Shown here in pieces: positions 37,825-49,470 of a stretch of DNA of 64,000 bases. Origin of the DNA: Desarmillaria ectypa (taxonomy: Eukaryota > Basidiomycota > Agaricomycetes > Agaricales > Physalacriaceae); the NCBI GenBank assembly GCA_030407005.1, contig JAUDYN010000014.1:62001-126000 (forward strand), read 5' to 3'. The notes under the pieces were generated by a model. It saw only the letters and a list, made by a program, of their open reading frames with translations, was not told the origin of the DNA and made no database searches. The translations under genes and the position numbers were made by a program. Position 1 is the stretch's first letter; each line of letters opens with the position of its first letter.

Positions 37825-38197
37825 ATGTTCTTCAACGTTGTCAACGCTGCTGCCATCATTGCGCTCGTTCTCACCGTGTCCGCACACGCTGCGCCGTCAA
37901 TTTCTGACAAAGTTCAGAATGTACGTTACTTGGTTCTGCGCTGTTCCACTCTAATGTCTAGAACAGGTCGAGAACAGAATGCTGGGCAGTCGCGACGTCG
38001 CTCCATCGAACGGCCCTTCCGCAGACGTCGCCAAATCTAATGACGGCAGCCCCAGCTATGCAAGCGGCAAAACCTATCAGGCCAGGCGTGCAAACGCCGA
38101 TGACAACGTTCATCTTTCTCAAGAGGTATGTCTGATTTTTCACGGCAAAACACCACTCTGAGTAATATGTCTACAGGGTCCCGATCGAAGCCTTTGA
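37825..38197 (+). CDS. Small secreted protein, function unknown
   Basis: Three exons (37825-37920, 37967-38125, 38177-38197) encode 91 aa. A signal peptide (MFFNVVNAAAIIALVLTVSAHAA) precedes a hydrophilic Ser/Asp/Asn-rich mature part (for example SNGPSADVAKSNDGS and RANADDNVHLSQ) without cysteines. The acceptor at 37966 is preferred over one at about 37962 because it gives a polar, secreted-type peptide and a good third exon. The strong TATA box suggests high or inducible expression. There are no neighbours of related function. It could be a small effector-like or wall-associated protein; I recognise no family. Confidence 0.65.
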
Positions 38198-38918
38198 CAC
38201 CTCGTTTTGAGTATGTCGGGTGCTCGTTTAGATTGTTTCACGCGTTGTTGATGAGCGTTAGTTATGTTGGTTATATAATAATATCGTAGCATCCTGTTAT
38301 CTGAATGACCTTGGTATGGACAATGCCCGGGTAATCTTCGTCAGATTCTGGGTCGGAAGATCAACGAACAAATTTGAAGCGTAAACCATCCTTGGTGTCG
38401 AATCCAATCATTGGCAATCAGATGTTTGTTCCCAATTCTAGTCGAGTATATCGTACAAATGACTAATTACCGGTCATCTTACGAAACATACCCTAAGGGT
38501 TGGCATTTCGTGTTTTATTTTTGTCTTGTGTCAGTTCTCCGTGCGCAACTACAAAGGCAAAACTTGGAAACTGTTATATTTCGGAGATCGTTACTGCACT
38601 GCCTGGGAGCGACCTTCACTTCACACACATTCTGTTAGTTGCTAGGCTACTTGTGCTTCAGTGGTAACGCAAGCGGAAAAAAATATCTACGGTTCTATTC
38701 CATGAGACCGCTATGGATTTGAACCATACGAACGGTATTTCCATATGGGCTCCTCACGTAGACTTGCCCTTCCTACCAGCTTCTTATTCTACTTGTGTTC
38801 AAGTCCATGAATAACTAGGTTAAATTCTTTCTGGAGGATGACTTGGAGGATCCAAGGGACTTCGTTAATGCTGATGAGAAATACGGGTCAAGTTTGGTTG
38901 CTATGCTCTATACGACGT
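38198..38918. other. Intergenic; left edge of the repeated block
   Basis: No gene recognised. Similarity to the right-hand block (54.5 kb on) becomes visible from about 38.86 kb. Confidence 0.4.
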
Positions 38919-39008
38919 GCTGTTATGGATCAGTAGCAGACAGTACAGGGCGTAAATGTTGCTCTACAGCAGTCTGTGAAGGTCTTGGTTCGATTCCAAG
39001 TAACGGCA
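38919..39008 (+). repeat. tRNA-like sequence (SINE or tRNA pseudogene), left copy
   Basis: Ends can pair as an acceptor stem (GCTGTTA / TAACGGC plus A). The T arm is perfect (CTTGG-TTCGATT-CCAAG), and TGGATCAGTAG matches a Pol III A box. The central part does not fold into a normal D and anticodon arm with T33, so it is not called a working tRNA. A diverged copy of the same 90-nt length lies at 54742-54831. Confidence 0.55.
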
Positions 39009-39239
39009 CCTGAATGGTATTCCATTGTGTTTTTTGGGGACTGGTCAGTGGTCATTGTTTTCGACGGGATTGTTCCTTGCGCGTCCAGGCCCGAGCTCTG
39101 AAGAATTATCTGAGCCGAGCTCAACCACAACCTGAGAAAACTACGAGGAACGGGAAAATCATTTTACGAACACGACGCGATCGAATAATACTACGACAAT
39201 GAAAAGAATATCTTCGCTAGGTGTGCACTAGATATCGGT

Positions 39240-41138
39240 ATGGTTGAAGCCGACAAGAATAACACTAAATGCCGAGAGAAATCAGTCATTTTAAAAAGCG
39301 AATCACGTCGCCAATGATGATCTGTTTCAGAGCGGGCCATAACTCCTTCATCACAACGTTGAACATCGCCGGCTTACCCGAAAGCTCATATTCTACAACT
39401 ACCGGGAAAACTGCCAGAACATTCGCCAGATGGACGCCAAACGGCTTGAGAGTGTACAGAGCGCATGAGCAAGTTAACCTCACGATCTATGGTAGTAGAA
39501 CAGTCCCGTCCCCATCTTCCATCAAGCATTCCCAATCCTTCTTCCGGAAATCATGCATCGGCAATCCCACACAATGTACGGACGGACGGCGAGATATCCA
39601 GGACAGTACTTCTCCACACTCTTCTCCGAGTTTCGTGATGAGGGGCCGGGCCATCGTACATCGTGATCGTTGCGAGGACAATCTATTGGTAACATCCGTT
39701 CAGCACCATGACCTTACCTACTGTGCAGCAGACCCAAAAATAATAAGCATCGCAGCTTCAGGATCAGTAATCTCGGAAGAGAATTTCGCCGCCACCGCAG
39801 TGAAAGTTGGTACCACAGTGGCAGGGTACACGGTGAAAGGTGTTGACTGTACTAGAAGTGCGAAGTGCTATAACACTACACACAATAACACACTCAACAA
39901 TTGCGGTTTGAAGGGGGTAATTTATACCTGGTCAAATTTTTGTACTGAAGATACTAGATTTCTGGTAGCAATTAAATATATGTATTATGGAATATACTTG
40001 AAACGACACAATTTGCTACTTTTTGTGTTACTGAACACAATCTGTTACTGACGGGCTGCCTGGTGCAGTTCCTTAATGTGCACAAACTGCCTGGTTGCAG
40101 TGTATGAACTGATACTGCCTGCCTAGTACCAGTTTTTACTGGTACTACATGGATTCGGGTCTGTGTCTCGGCTTTCTGTCTGTAACTTCCTGAACTGATT
40201 GCTTGCTAACTGTTCTTGCACACACAAAGTGACCAGGTCACTTAATTCTATTCCAGGTGAGTCTACGACTCGAAGTAGCCAATAAAACCCATACTATTCG
40301 CTTGGTAGCATTGTGGGAGGGCCAGCAACCTGCTGTCCTGCAGCTACAAACTGGTATTTATACTATTCTGCTTTTCTCTACATTTCTAATAATTCCAGGT
40401 ACCATTATTACCCTTCCTGACACAAACCAGGCAGGTATGAGCTCACTTCCTGGTGGATATGAGCTCATATTCCTGCTACCAGGTAATCCCGATCATACTC
40501 GAGTCTACTTGTCCCGGTTTCCGGACCGATGTCATCGGACGGCTATACTGCCGGGATGCCGGTTCCAACTAGGGACATGTGTATTACTACTTCTAGACTC
40601 TTGGTTTCCTTCAAAACTGATTACTGAATTGTTAGTCCGGTTGCCTAGAGTTCAGACCCATCACGACTAGCCCTTACTACTCTAGCGGGGCTCATCTTTA
40701 AAGCGTCTCATAGCGATCTGGACGCCAGATGTAGATGAGAACCCTGGGTTGGTGGCATGCGCACCACCTTTGACCTATGATAAGAGTCATAATCAGCATC
40801 GTCAGAAGAGACGAGCTTCCACGTCCATACCCTAAAAGGCATTTGTATCTTGTCCAGTATACGTAGCTGGAAAGGTGCGTGTGAGGCCAAGAAGTGAATA
40901 AGCGAGTTTGATACAAAAAATAGTGCCAACATCTTCAACATATCGGGTTCCACGCTGCAACTTAATCTTTGAGCGCTGGACCTGGCATAGTGTTTATTTT
41001 CTGTTTCCATTCAGCAAGGCAATAAGCAAAGAGGCGATTTTCACTAACCGGGGTAGTAGACATCTGTTGCTTCCGAGACTTCAGCTGCGATGTGCTTACA
41101 TGCACAAAGTACAATGGGCGTATCGATGTCATAATTGA
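39240..41138 (-). pseudogene. BBE-like FAD oxidase pseudogene C (left block)
   Basis: Minus-strand remnant of a berberine-bridge-like oxidase. The 5' part (about 40700-41130) matches pseudogene D nearly base for base and includes the first exons without a start Met. A middle fragment at about 39655-39835 reads like the FCSEVTDPKA-region of the intact genes. Compared with pseudogene D, about 0.95 kb of the 3' half is missing, and the central 0.36 kb that carries the FAD-binding GGG..G exons is replaced by 0.86 kb of unrelated sequence (39836-40692). The remnant cannot encode a flavoenzyme. Homology to the sister block extends left to about 39240, where the family identity of the DNA is unclear. 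Confidence 0.75.
39836..40692. mobile_element. 857-bp foreign insert replacing 364 bp of pseudogene C
   Basis: Flanks match 57059-57068 and 57433 onward in the sister copy, but this interior has no counterpart anywhere else in the window. It contains repeated CCAGGT/CTGGTACC-type words and begins near TGTTGACTG. It could be a solo LTR-like piece or filler DNA from break repair. No target duplication or paired ends are visible, so the class is open. Confidence 0.5.
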
Positions 41139-42037
41139 TCCTCCTCCCTGTGGTCCAGAGCTTTTCGAGTAGAACCTTTCGAACTGTCAGTGACTATGAA
41201 CGGAGTGAAACGTTGATATGCACTTTATAACAGAACCAGAAATCTAGGCCAAATCGCTATAATCTACTGAGGACCAGGGATGCCCTAGCCATAGAATTCC
41301 CTCTCAGAATTTTCCATTTCACAAAGGGCCGCTCTTGGTTGCGAAGATAGACATGCTTAGATGAAACGTCGATGAGAGGTTTTCTGCTGCTAAAAACAGC
41401 AACAATGAGCCTAAGCTTAATCACATACGCTAGGAAGAGCCCACCAAGAAGCAACTTCGAACAGGAAGCTTATTCTGCTCAATAGCGTTCTCCTACCCCC
41501 AAATTCCGTTCATATATGCATCCAATAGAGCGCGTTGGTGTACAAGGAGAAGTATACCTACGTCTAGAGAGAGATTTGGGTGCAGGAGAAGAGGCGACAG
41601 GAAAAAGAGAGTATGAGATGGATATGAGAGAAAGGAAAGAAGGGTAGTAGTATTTGGGATATCAACAGCCATCAACATGTTGGAAGTTCCCATAGCCGTT
41701 GAACCATCCGATTTGGCAACGCTTCCCATTAGGCGGCCTAAGTCAGCAAAAATCTTCCGTCCTTTTTTTGAGATAGGCACGGCACTCGGATCACTGAAAA
41801 TATTGTTGGCGGTCTCGTACATTGGCGGTACACCCCCCGTTCTTCCATCATCTTTAACCCTCGGCCCGTCCTAACACTGCTTTTTACCAAAAGTCAACTT
41901 CAATGAAATTAGATCAACAATATTCGATATACACAGCCACACATATATTTGTCGACTGCGTCAATGCCAAAATGCTTCTCAACAACCAAATATCTGTAAA
42001 GCTAAGAAAGGAGCGAAAAGACTCGAGTAGCGAGCAT
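41139..42037. repeat. Duplicated spacer, left copy
   Basis: Non-coding; from 41139 to about 41840 it is nearly collinear with 57900-58570 of the right block (shared ATTCCGTTCATATATGCATC, for example). At the right block an extra 0.85 kb separates it from the next gene. Confidence 0.75.
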
Positions 42038-42736
42038 CTAAGCCTTGGGTTCAGAACTCTTCGATTTATCAACACTGGCACCACTGGCATCAGCTGAGCT
42101 GGCATTAGCCGAGGTCGAACCCCTGCCACCCTCGGGATGAGGGGAAGAACCGTGATCTGCAGTGGAGACAGATCCCTTGGTATACGCGGACGTGATGGTT
42201 CGACGAAGGCTCTGCATAACGCCCCCCATTTTTGGAAGAGCAGCTCGCACTACGTCATTAAAATGTGCCTTTGGAGGGGGTGCTGTCAAATTCTGGTCCG
42301 GGGACGATGAAGCGGACGTCATAGCAGAGGGAGGTAGGAAGTCACTGAACGTCAACTTTGGAGCGGGTACAGTAGTAGCGGACGGCTCTATCTTCGGATT
42401 TTCTGCATCTGTGGGAACGTACGTAATTACCGACACGAAATAAAGAAACAAAAAAGTATGCGCACCTGAAAAGGCTCCAGGCCTATCCGTCGAGGCAGAG
42501 AAAGTAACTGGCATCAGTGTACCGTACTCCTCGCCAGGCGCATTCCGGTACAAGTTCCCATGTTTGTCCGTAAACGTATACCGCATGGTATCTGCATCAT
42601 ACCCTATCCTTCGAAACCCTTCCGGAAGGCGAAAAGAATCCTGACCAAAAGTTTAAAAAAAGCCTTCAGCAACGCCACGTTCTACCACCACGAGTAAACC
42701 CATACGCACCTCAGCATGCTGCGACCAACGAGACAT
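42038..42736 (-). CDS. Conserved fungal protein (CBM50/LysM-annotated type N-terminus), copy 1
   Basis: Three exons (42710-42736, 42466-42640, 42038-42408) encode 190 aa. The N-terminus MSRWSQHAE-DSFRLPEGFRR followed by IGYDADTMRYTF and GNLYRNAPGEEYGTLMPV is a conserved opening of fungal proteins, some of which are annotated as CBM50/LysM. I see no LysM repeat itself in this short form. The rest is Ser/Ala/Pro-rich, with a basic LRRTITSAYTKG patch. Intron 2 (42409-42465) is 57 nt with no in-frame stop, so unspliced mRNA would add 19 hydrophobic residues. There is no signal peptide, so it is probably intracellular. A near-identical gene lies at 59626-60246. Function unknown. Confidence 0.78.
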
Positions 42737-45700
42737 TTTCGATGAATGTGTAATAAATCCTGGCTTGGTTCCCTCAGAGCTTCATATCGATGGATTTATA
42801 GGATTTTCCGGAGGGCACAGCCTCGCGGAAGACATACAGAATCAACGGTCCTATGTATCCAGCAGCGACGGTCCGCGTGGACTTGGCAAAGGTCGACTTG
42901 TGTGTAGCTGGTCTACATGAAAGAAGCTATGTTTCCTTCTCAGGGCCACCGATCGGTTGAATAATCAAAGTGAAGACTGCAGCTGTACAGCCCAGAACTG
43001 ATCTACAAGTGTCCGACGCGCCGGCGTCACCCACTGGAACCTCACAGGGCAAAATTTTGTTTGTTCATCAGACATTGCCGGAATATTCGCCTCTGCATTT
43101 TCTTGGAGTCTCTGGATAGGATAGACCGTTCAACGCTATTTATCTCCAAGATACCAGCTATCCCGCAAATTATCTGAGGTACCAATGGGTCAAACCCTCA
43201 GAAGTTCTGACTCGGAGCGGGCTCTTGCGTCAAGCCATTACACAGCTAGAAGTTTATTTACGGGCTTGCGCCAAGCCGTGAGCCGTCAATTTTTACACTC
43301 AGTTCATTCAATTCCCGCGGCACGTCTCGTTCAGGACTCCTACTTCGGGTAATAAAACATCCTTACCTTCCTTTCCTCCTTCCGTTCTCGGCGGTCGCAC
43401 CCTTATGGCAACACCGGAATTTTTGACGTTCACCTTCATGAGCAGGCCTTCCGTCATTGTATACAGTTACGGCTGTGCAGTTGTCCAGGGAGCAGGGCGT
43501 CGTCGAGCTCATCTGTCATTGGCCCGGCATTTTTTCTTCTTGTTCACAGCCCGTATCATTTTCTTCATGTTTCCTTACATTTTGCTGCCGTCTTATTGTC
43601 ATTCTATAGGTAAGTCCCGTCCAAGTCGGCATCTTCCTCCCTTTCATCTTCTCGTGAGGGCCATTCGATGGTAGCCGTAGGACAGGTCCAAATGGCGACG
43701 TTAGAGTGACGGAATCGGTGGCTTCGCTCCCTTTCCGCCTGCTATTTACCTTTCGCATCTCCGCCGGCGCGTTCAATGGGTTTATTGTCCCAGCCATGCG
43801 TTGTTATCGTCAAGAAACTTAAATCCATGCCGGACCAGAATGGCGGTGCACAATCAAGTCTATTTCTGAAGGAACAAACGGTTTAACCGCAACGATCATA
43901 TCTTTGTTGAGATGGTCGATGTGACAGCCCAATGCGATCAAACCTACGAGATTTCCTATCCTGGTAGACACATTTTTATCTGCTACATCCTAGAAGCGTC
44001 TGCATTACCAAGGATGCATATGTCGATTCCGAAAAAACAAATAAGGTACCTTACAAAATTTGTCGCCGTTCAAGGGGTTTTCAGACCCGTGATCGATGAA
44101 TCGATCATTTGCAATACCCAAGACCACAATTTTTGCCTTGAAGCCGAATATAGTTGGGATGAGAGGTAATGAAAAGTAGAGAGAAGGGTGATGGACCAAG
44201 CCATGCACCTCCATCGAGTCCTGTTCACGTCGTTGCTTTCAAGTTACTTCCGAGCCGCACCCAGCGGTTGATTCTCTTCGCTGAACTCAAAAAATACAGA
44301 ACCCATATTCTTCAAAATGATCTTCTATTCATTCAGCCAAAAAATTCTCGGTCCTGTGCACACAGGATCCGGTCTATGCTTTGAACCTGAGGATCTCGGT
44401 GGGGGTGCAGATGCCGGCAATTATCCGGTTCAGGTAATCATGATTGAAGATCTTGGTGGCGGTGCAGATGCCGGTAATTATCCGCTTCGTATAATTGCGT
44501 ATGACCGAATGACCGAATGTCATGGTCACACTTGCGACACTACTTTTTGCTGTCACTCTACTAAGTACTACTTTGATTCTTGGACTCTCTCAAATTTCCT
44601 CCCTTTGTCCCTTCGTTCGCTTCTTGCTCTTCTTTCCTGCTCATACTCTCAATGGTGATGAGATGCACACAACAGTATGTTGTTGTCTTTTCAATGTTAT
44701 GAAGAGGTTGACCATCGTTCAAGCTGCTGCAGCGCGTACTAGTATGGGCTCACAGTGTCATCCATACGGATTCTTACAAATTTGTGAAAAAATCACGCAT
44801 GGGGATGACTAAGAGGCATGTATGTATATGCAACCTTTTTTCTTTGCTAGTCGCTTATTTCGGTCTCGCGAAGGCATTTTACGTCCCACCGGAAGGATAC
44901 ATCTGATTTTAATGGCACATCGAGCCCGTTGCCATTGCTAGCGAATCCAATCCAGTGAGTGCTCTCTCTTCATCCTTGTACGCGACGTTGATGGCCGCTA
45001 GTGACTACCACGCCGAGGCTCAGCCATGCGTGTGTGTGTTGCCAGCCAGCCGTGACGCACTTTTCTGGGAGGGGGCAGGTGAGGTTAATCTCACGTCGAA
45101 GGGGCAAGGTCGGAATCGAACATCATTCCACGTTACGCGTTCATCCCCCTATGATGAACGTTTCTTCGCATTACGCGACGCCGGCGTCGTCCAATGACTT
45201 GACAAAGGTTTGCTCTTTTCTTCTGTATACGTTGCTTGATATTGATGTCCTCATGGACGTAAATTTATTGTCGAAGGGAAATGGCATGCGTATAACTCCA
45301 TGAAAATACGCTGTCTGTTGATTTTAGACAATCACGGATTATAGTATGTCATGTTATTTCTTTCTTGTTTCTTGCTCTTATAGCCTTTTAGACGTCGCAG
45401 GATATTCTCAACTCCGTTCTTGTACTTTTGTTCCATCGAATACACAGTTGTTTCCAATAGACTATGCTTCGCGGGCTCAGAGATGCCTCTTATTGATCTG
45501 TTCGGCCAACGTGTTCAGCTAAGAATGCTAACCCAGCACCAACTGCAAAGGAGGATGGGAATTCCCGATGAACGTTTGCCTAGCTGCCATGTGAGAGAGA
45601 GTCAAGCATGGTAAGGAGCGGCTATTCCTCATGCAGCGTTGCATTACATTTTTGTGGACGTATGAAAACATGATGATCGCGATTGTAAAGAGCTGTTTCG

Positions 45701-46297
45701 ACAAGCGATTCTCAGCCTTGTCCGGTCTTTATCTCGGCACCGCAAGACTTTCTATTTTTCGAAGCCATCGGATGGAGCATTATGCTATTTTCTCAAGTGC
45801 TGACACTGACATGAACAGACGCCGTGTTACCCTTGTTCTGATAAATCACCACGGCAAGTTTGTCGTCTATCGTCGAAAACACAAAAGGACACCAAGATCA
45901 AGACTCGGATATGCTGCGTATGCAGGTACGAGCTTACCGAGTATCTATATAGCGACTTGCCAGGCTAGACCACAATAGGCGTAACATCATGATATCCACA
46001 TATAGTCACGACCTTCCCAATAAGTCGCGCCTCTGGCTCTTCAAATCCACTCTAACCATGCAGAGATTTCTTCACGGGTGAAATTCCCGAATGGCAAACA
46101 GATCTCATGTCACTGTATGCAACCCTCTTCACCAGCTGCGAGAGAGAGAAATCGGGGTTGGAGTGCGGTAGATCTCCGACGAGTTGAAAGGAAAAGATGT
46201 CGTGTTTACCTAAATCAAGGGGAAATTTGACAAGTTGAGGACATACTTGGCGAATGGAGACCAGGAGACCTTGAAGTATTTGGAAAACACGTCTTCT
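42737..46297. repeat. Duplicated non-coding block, left copy
   Basis: About 3.5 kb collinear with 60247-63882, alternating highly similar and diverged stretches (for example 43905-44060 versus 61440-61600, almost identical). Open frames are shared with the other copy but shift and break, so I treat it as non-coding. It includes the 58-bp tandem repeat at 44392-44495. A third, rearranged partial copy lies at 49190-51310. Confidence 0.8.
44392..44495 (+). repeat. 58-bp repeat, two tandem units
   Basis: Units starting GATCTYGGTGGSGGTGCAG at 44392 and 44450. Further copies are at 61926 and 61984, a single inverted unit at about 50940-50985, and a truncated unit at 49455-49470. The repeat is useful as a landmark for the rearrangements described in the findings. 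Confidence 0.8.
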
Positions 46298-48204
46298 CTA
46301 CCATACTTTAAATCCTCCTGTCAACCGCATAACATCCTTAGGATCTACCCTTCCCCTCGTAGCTTCCATCCTCTTCACCCCCTCCTCACCATACATATCC
46401 ACCACAGGAGTATCATAAATAGCATAATTCGGGTACCTCGACAGGCCCTCCGCCCCGAGTTTCTCCACTGTCTTCCGTGCAGCATCATGAAACACACCGT
46501 CCTCACTCTCCGACGACCACAGCAAGTTGAGGCTAGTCGGAAAGACGACACGATCTCGCGAGGCCGGGTATGCGGAGGAGCCCGCAGAAGCATGCATGAA
46601 GAGGCTCGGGAGGAAGGGTTGGAGGGCGTAGCTGACTATGAACCCTCCATGTGCGGATAAGGTGGGGCCCCAGAACTGATGAAAGAGAATTAGAAAGTTT
46701 CTCGGGAGGGAAAATGATGAAGGCTTGCTTTGAGCTCGTCAATGACGCTTTCGATGTTAGACTCGGAGTACTCGAGCATGGGTATATCATTGAATACGGT
46801 CCTAGTCGGCGTGAGCCGTCAGTAATGCTAGTGGGCATCCAGAAGTCAACAAACTGCACCGATATCCAGTCGAGCCATTTATAGATGCAGACGTAGAGTT
46901 GATGAGGTCAAAGAAGGAGCGAGTTGTAACATCCTGGGCTACGGCGGGTATGGCGAGGAAGTCGTCGAAAATGCCATCCGGAGGTGTGGGGCCGTCGTAG
47001 AACATCTGAGTGGAAAGGATGAACTGTTGTCTATAATGTCATTCAGGGCTAGCGGACTCAGACAATGTGAAGTACCTGATCACTGGTGTATCCATATATT
47101 ATGAGTATCGCAGCTTTGGGGTCGGTGACCTCTGAACAGAATTTGACAGATGCTGCCTTGAACGAGGATACGTTGCTTGCATTATATGCGGCTACTCCAC
47201 CCTATAAATGCTAGTTATCTCTACCTATATTTGGAGACCAATGTTTTGAGGACCCACGTACCCAAATAGCACCCTGCGGGAATGTCCTCAACGTAAACCG
47301 AGTAACGATACCATAGTTATTACCACCACCCTATTACAATATTTTCAGAACAAGAACACCTGAGGGAGGGACACATACCTTTAGTGAAAAGAAAAGATCT
47401 GGGTCGTTCTCTCCCGTTACGGTCACCACAGTACCATTAGGCACCACCAGCTCGTATGAGACCACATTGTCAATAGCGAGACCATATTGATTGCTCAGCC
47501 ATGAATACCCTTCAGATAACTATCCAGTTAGAACTTAGATCGTTGGGATATAATCGCCATACGTACCACCACCGAGAGTGAAACCAGCCACACCAATCCC
47601 TGATATCCTTCCGCCGAGAACGTTGACACCCTGAGCGTCCAATATTTCGTATACATCGTCCCAAATATTACCAGCACCAATCACTGCCGTCTGCGTCGCA
47701 GCATCGTACGTGACTTCGTTGAAGCGCGTCATCGCGATCTGGACACCAGTCGTTGAAGAGAATCCTTGGTTTGTGGCATGTCCGCCGCCTTTGATCTAAA
47801 AGCTGACCTTCAGCCATGGTTCAAGGAGAACAGCTTAGACGCGTACACCAAACGCCGTCTTCGTTTCACCCAATATACCCAGCTAGAATGATGACGCGTG
47901 TGAAAGCCAGGCAGGAACGAGCAAAAATGTCGTGCGAACGATGATGCCGACATCTTCAGCAGACCCGGGTTGTACGCTGCATTTTGAGGCTTGCGAGCTT
48001 GATGCAGCATAGTGTTTATTGTCTGCTATGTATGACGAAGATCCTATCAGAGGTCAGCCAAATACTGAGCGATGAGGAGACTTGATACTACTAACCAGGA
48101 TAGTAAACGTCTGTAGCAGATGAGACATTAACTGAAATCTGCTGACACACTTGGAGACCCAGCGTAGTTCCTGCTAGACTGAGCAAAAGTGCGGTGGGAA
48201 GCAT
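46298..48204 (-). CDS. BBE-like FAD-linked oxidase A, secreted (AA7-type)
   Basis: Berberine-bridge/oligosaccharide-oxidase-like flavoenzyme, expected to be extracellular and to make H2O2. Signal peptide MLPTALLLSLAGTTLG, then an FAD_binding_4 domain: IKGGGHATNQGFSST with the His that normally holds FAD covalently, AVIGAGNIWDDVYEILDAQG, GRISGIGVAGFTLGGGYSW. No Cys follows at the second flavin-attachment site, so single covalent linkage is predicted. The C-terminal BBE motif is YPNYAIYDTPVVDMYGEEG, ending LTGGFKVW. Ten exons parallel copy B. The intron after VIDELK uses a GC donor here (GCAAGC) but GT in copy B. No disabling change found. It is transcribed away from copy B at 52503, and the two share a conserved promoter. 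Confidence 0.9.
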
Positions 48205-49470
48205 AAGGGTGAGATATGAGCGAGCGGAGAAAAGGCGCGTCCGTTATAGAAGCATTTGTGTCCATTGAACGATGCAACATTTCGGTTTCGGCATCGCATC
48301 ACATGTTACGAAGATTTACCCCGCATGGGATTTATGTATGATTAATCACGGAGTGGAACGATATAAATCAGGAAGTGATCAGGCCGAGAAGGGAGGAAAG
48401 GCGGCCCCACACAGCGTTAAAATGGGTGCAGCAGAAAAGGATTGGACAGTTGTTGAAACAAGCACAGTTGATAGTGTCCAATGACCTTTGTTGGAATCCT
48501 GGGTGTTGCGCAGGGTAGACTCCAGGCTGGTAAAGCCAGATGTAAAGGAATTATTATTCTATGGCTCCTACAGAGCTCATATTTATGCTACTTCGCACTA
48601 GAATCTAGAATGTACTACAACTTTCTACGACTCTCTTGCTTACTCATCGACTCTCGGCACGATGCCGGATTGCTCCTTCTAGAACTTTCCAGCAAAATCC
48701 CAACAACCTTCGTACCTGATATGCCCAAATATAATTTGTCCGATATTAAGAATGTTCAATGGGCTTCGATTGAGCTCATGCAAGACCACTCAGGGCAATG
48801 GGAGGGTGAGTAAATTACCAGATATCGTTCGCTTGGGCATGCACTTGGGAAATCGAGACCCGGCCAAGACGTTCTTGCTACACGGCCTGCGCGCCGACTT
48901 AAGCTTCGTTTCGTGGTCCGTCCATATTAAACATATTGGTGTCATCGTGAAGGTCGAGACCCTGAAGCTAGTCAGCTCTCCATATATCTTGTCGGAAGAT
49001 GCTCCTGCTATTATATTATGCCTTGTTTGAGTTCCGAATGCCGTTTTTTGTTTGGAATTGAAATAGTTACCTATTTTTCGTTCCCAGAGTGTAACGCAGG
49101 GCAGAATCTTCCACAAAATGATAGTCGAGATCGTTACATAGCAGAACACGGGCAGCGAATGGTGGAGGTTGGGTTTACAATCTTCGCCTTGAAGGGGAAT
49201 ATACCTAGCCTTGAAGGTGACAAGAACTAGAGAGAAGAGTGATGGGCCAATGAAGACCAAGTTCACGCACCGCCATCGAGTCCGAGTCCTATTAATGTTG
49301 GTGATTTCAAGTTACTTCCAGCACTTGAATCTCAACGTTCAACCCGAAGATACAGACCAACTGAACCCACATTCTTCGAAATGATCTTCTATTCCTCTAG
49401 CCACAAAAATCTCGGTCCTGTGCACACAGGATACGGTCTAGGCCTTGAACCTGAGGATCTCGGTGGTGGT
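48205..49470. repeat. Inverted-repeat arm between oxidase A and the palindrome centre
   Basis: Reverse-complement counterpart of about 51600-52500. It contains the shared promoter (TATAACGGACGCGCC at about 48230-48245, minus). A roughly 225-bp piece (about 48487-48712) is absent from the right arm. A 92-codon frame (48752-49030, +) is kept open in both arms. From 49190 the DNA instead matches the block copy at 44130-44440. Confidence 0.75.
48752..49030 (+). other. 92-codon ORF conserved in both palindrome arms (left copy)
   Basis: Reads MFNGLRLSSCKTTQGNGRVS and ends AIILCLV. The right-arm counterpart (51782-52060, minus) has the same length with about a dozen substitutions and no frame change. 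The opposite strand is also open, so coding is unproven; no family recognised. Confidence 0.3.

Noticed and set aside
38711..38729. Minus-strand T-arm-like motif (ATGG-TTCAAAT-CCAT)
   Set aside because: No matching acceptor, D or anticodon arm within 100 bases; at most a tRNA remnant.
43405..43674. 89-codon frame similar to one near 60940-61195
   Set aside because: Similarity is explained by the block duplication; the frame is not preserved (indels alter both ends) and no start or splice context is shared.
44392..44495. 58-bp repeats considered as a CRISPR-like array
   Set aside because: Only two units, no spacer pattern, eukaryotic context; ordinary tandem duplication.
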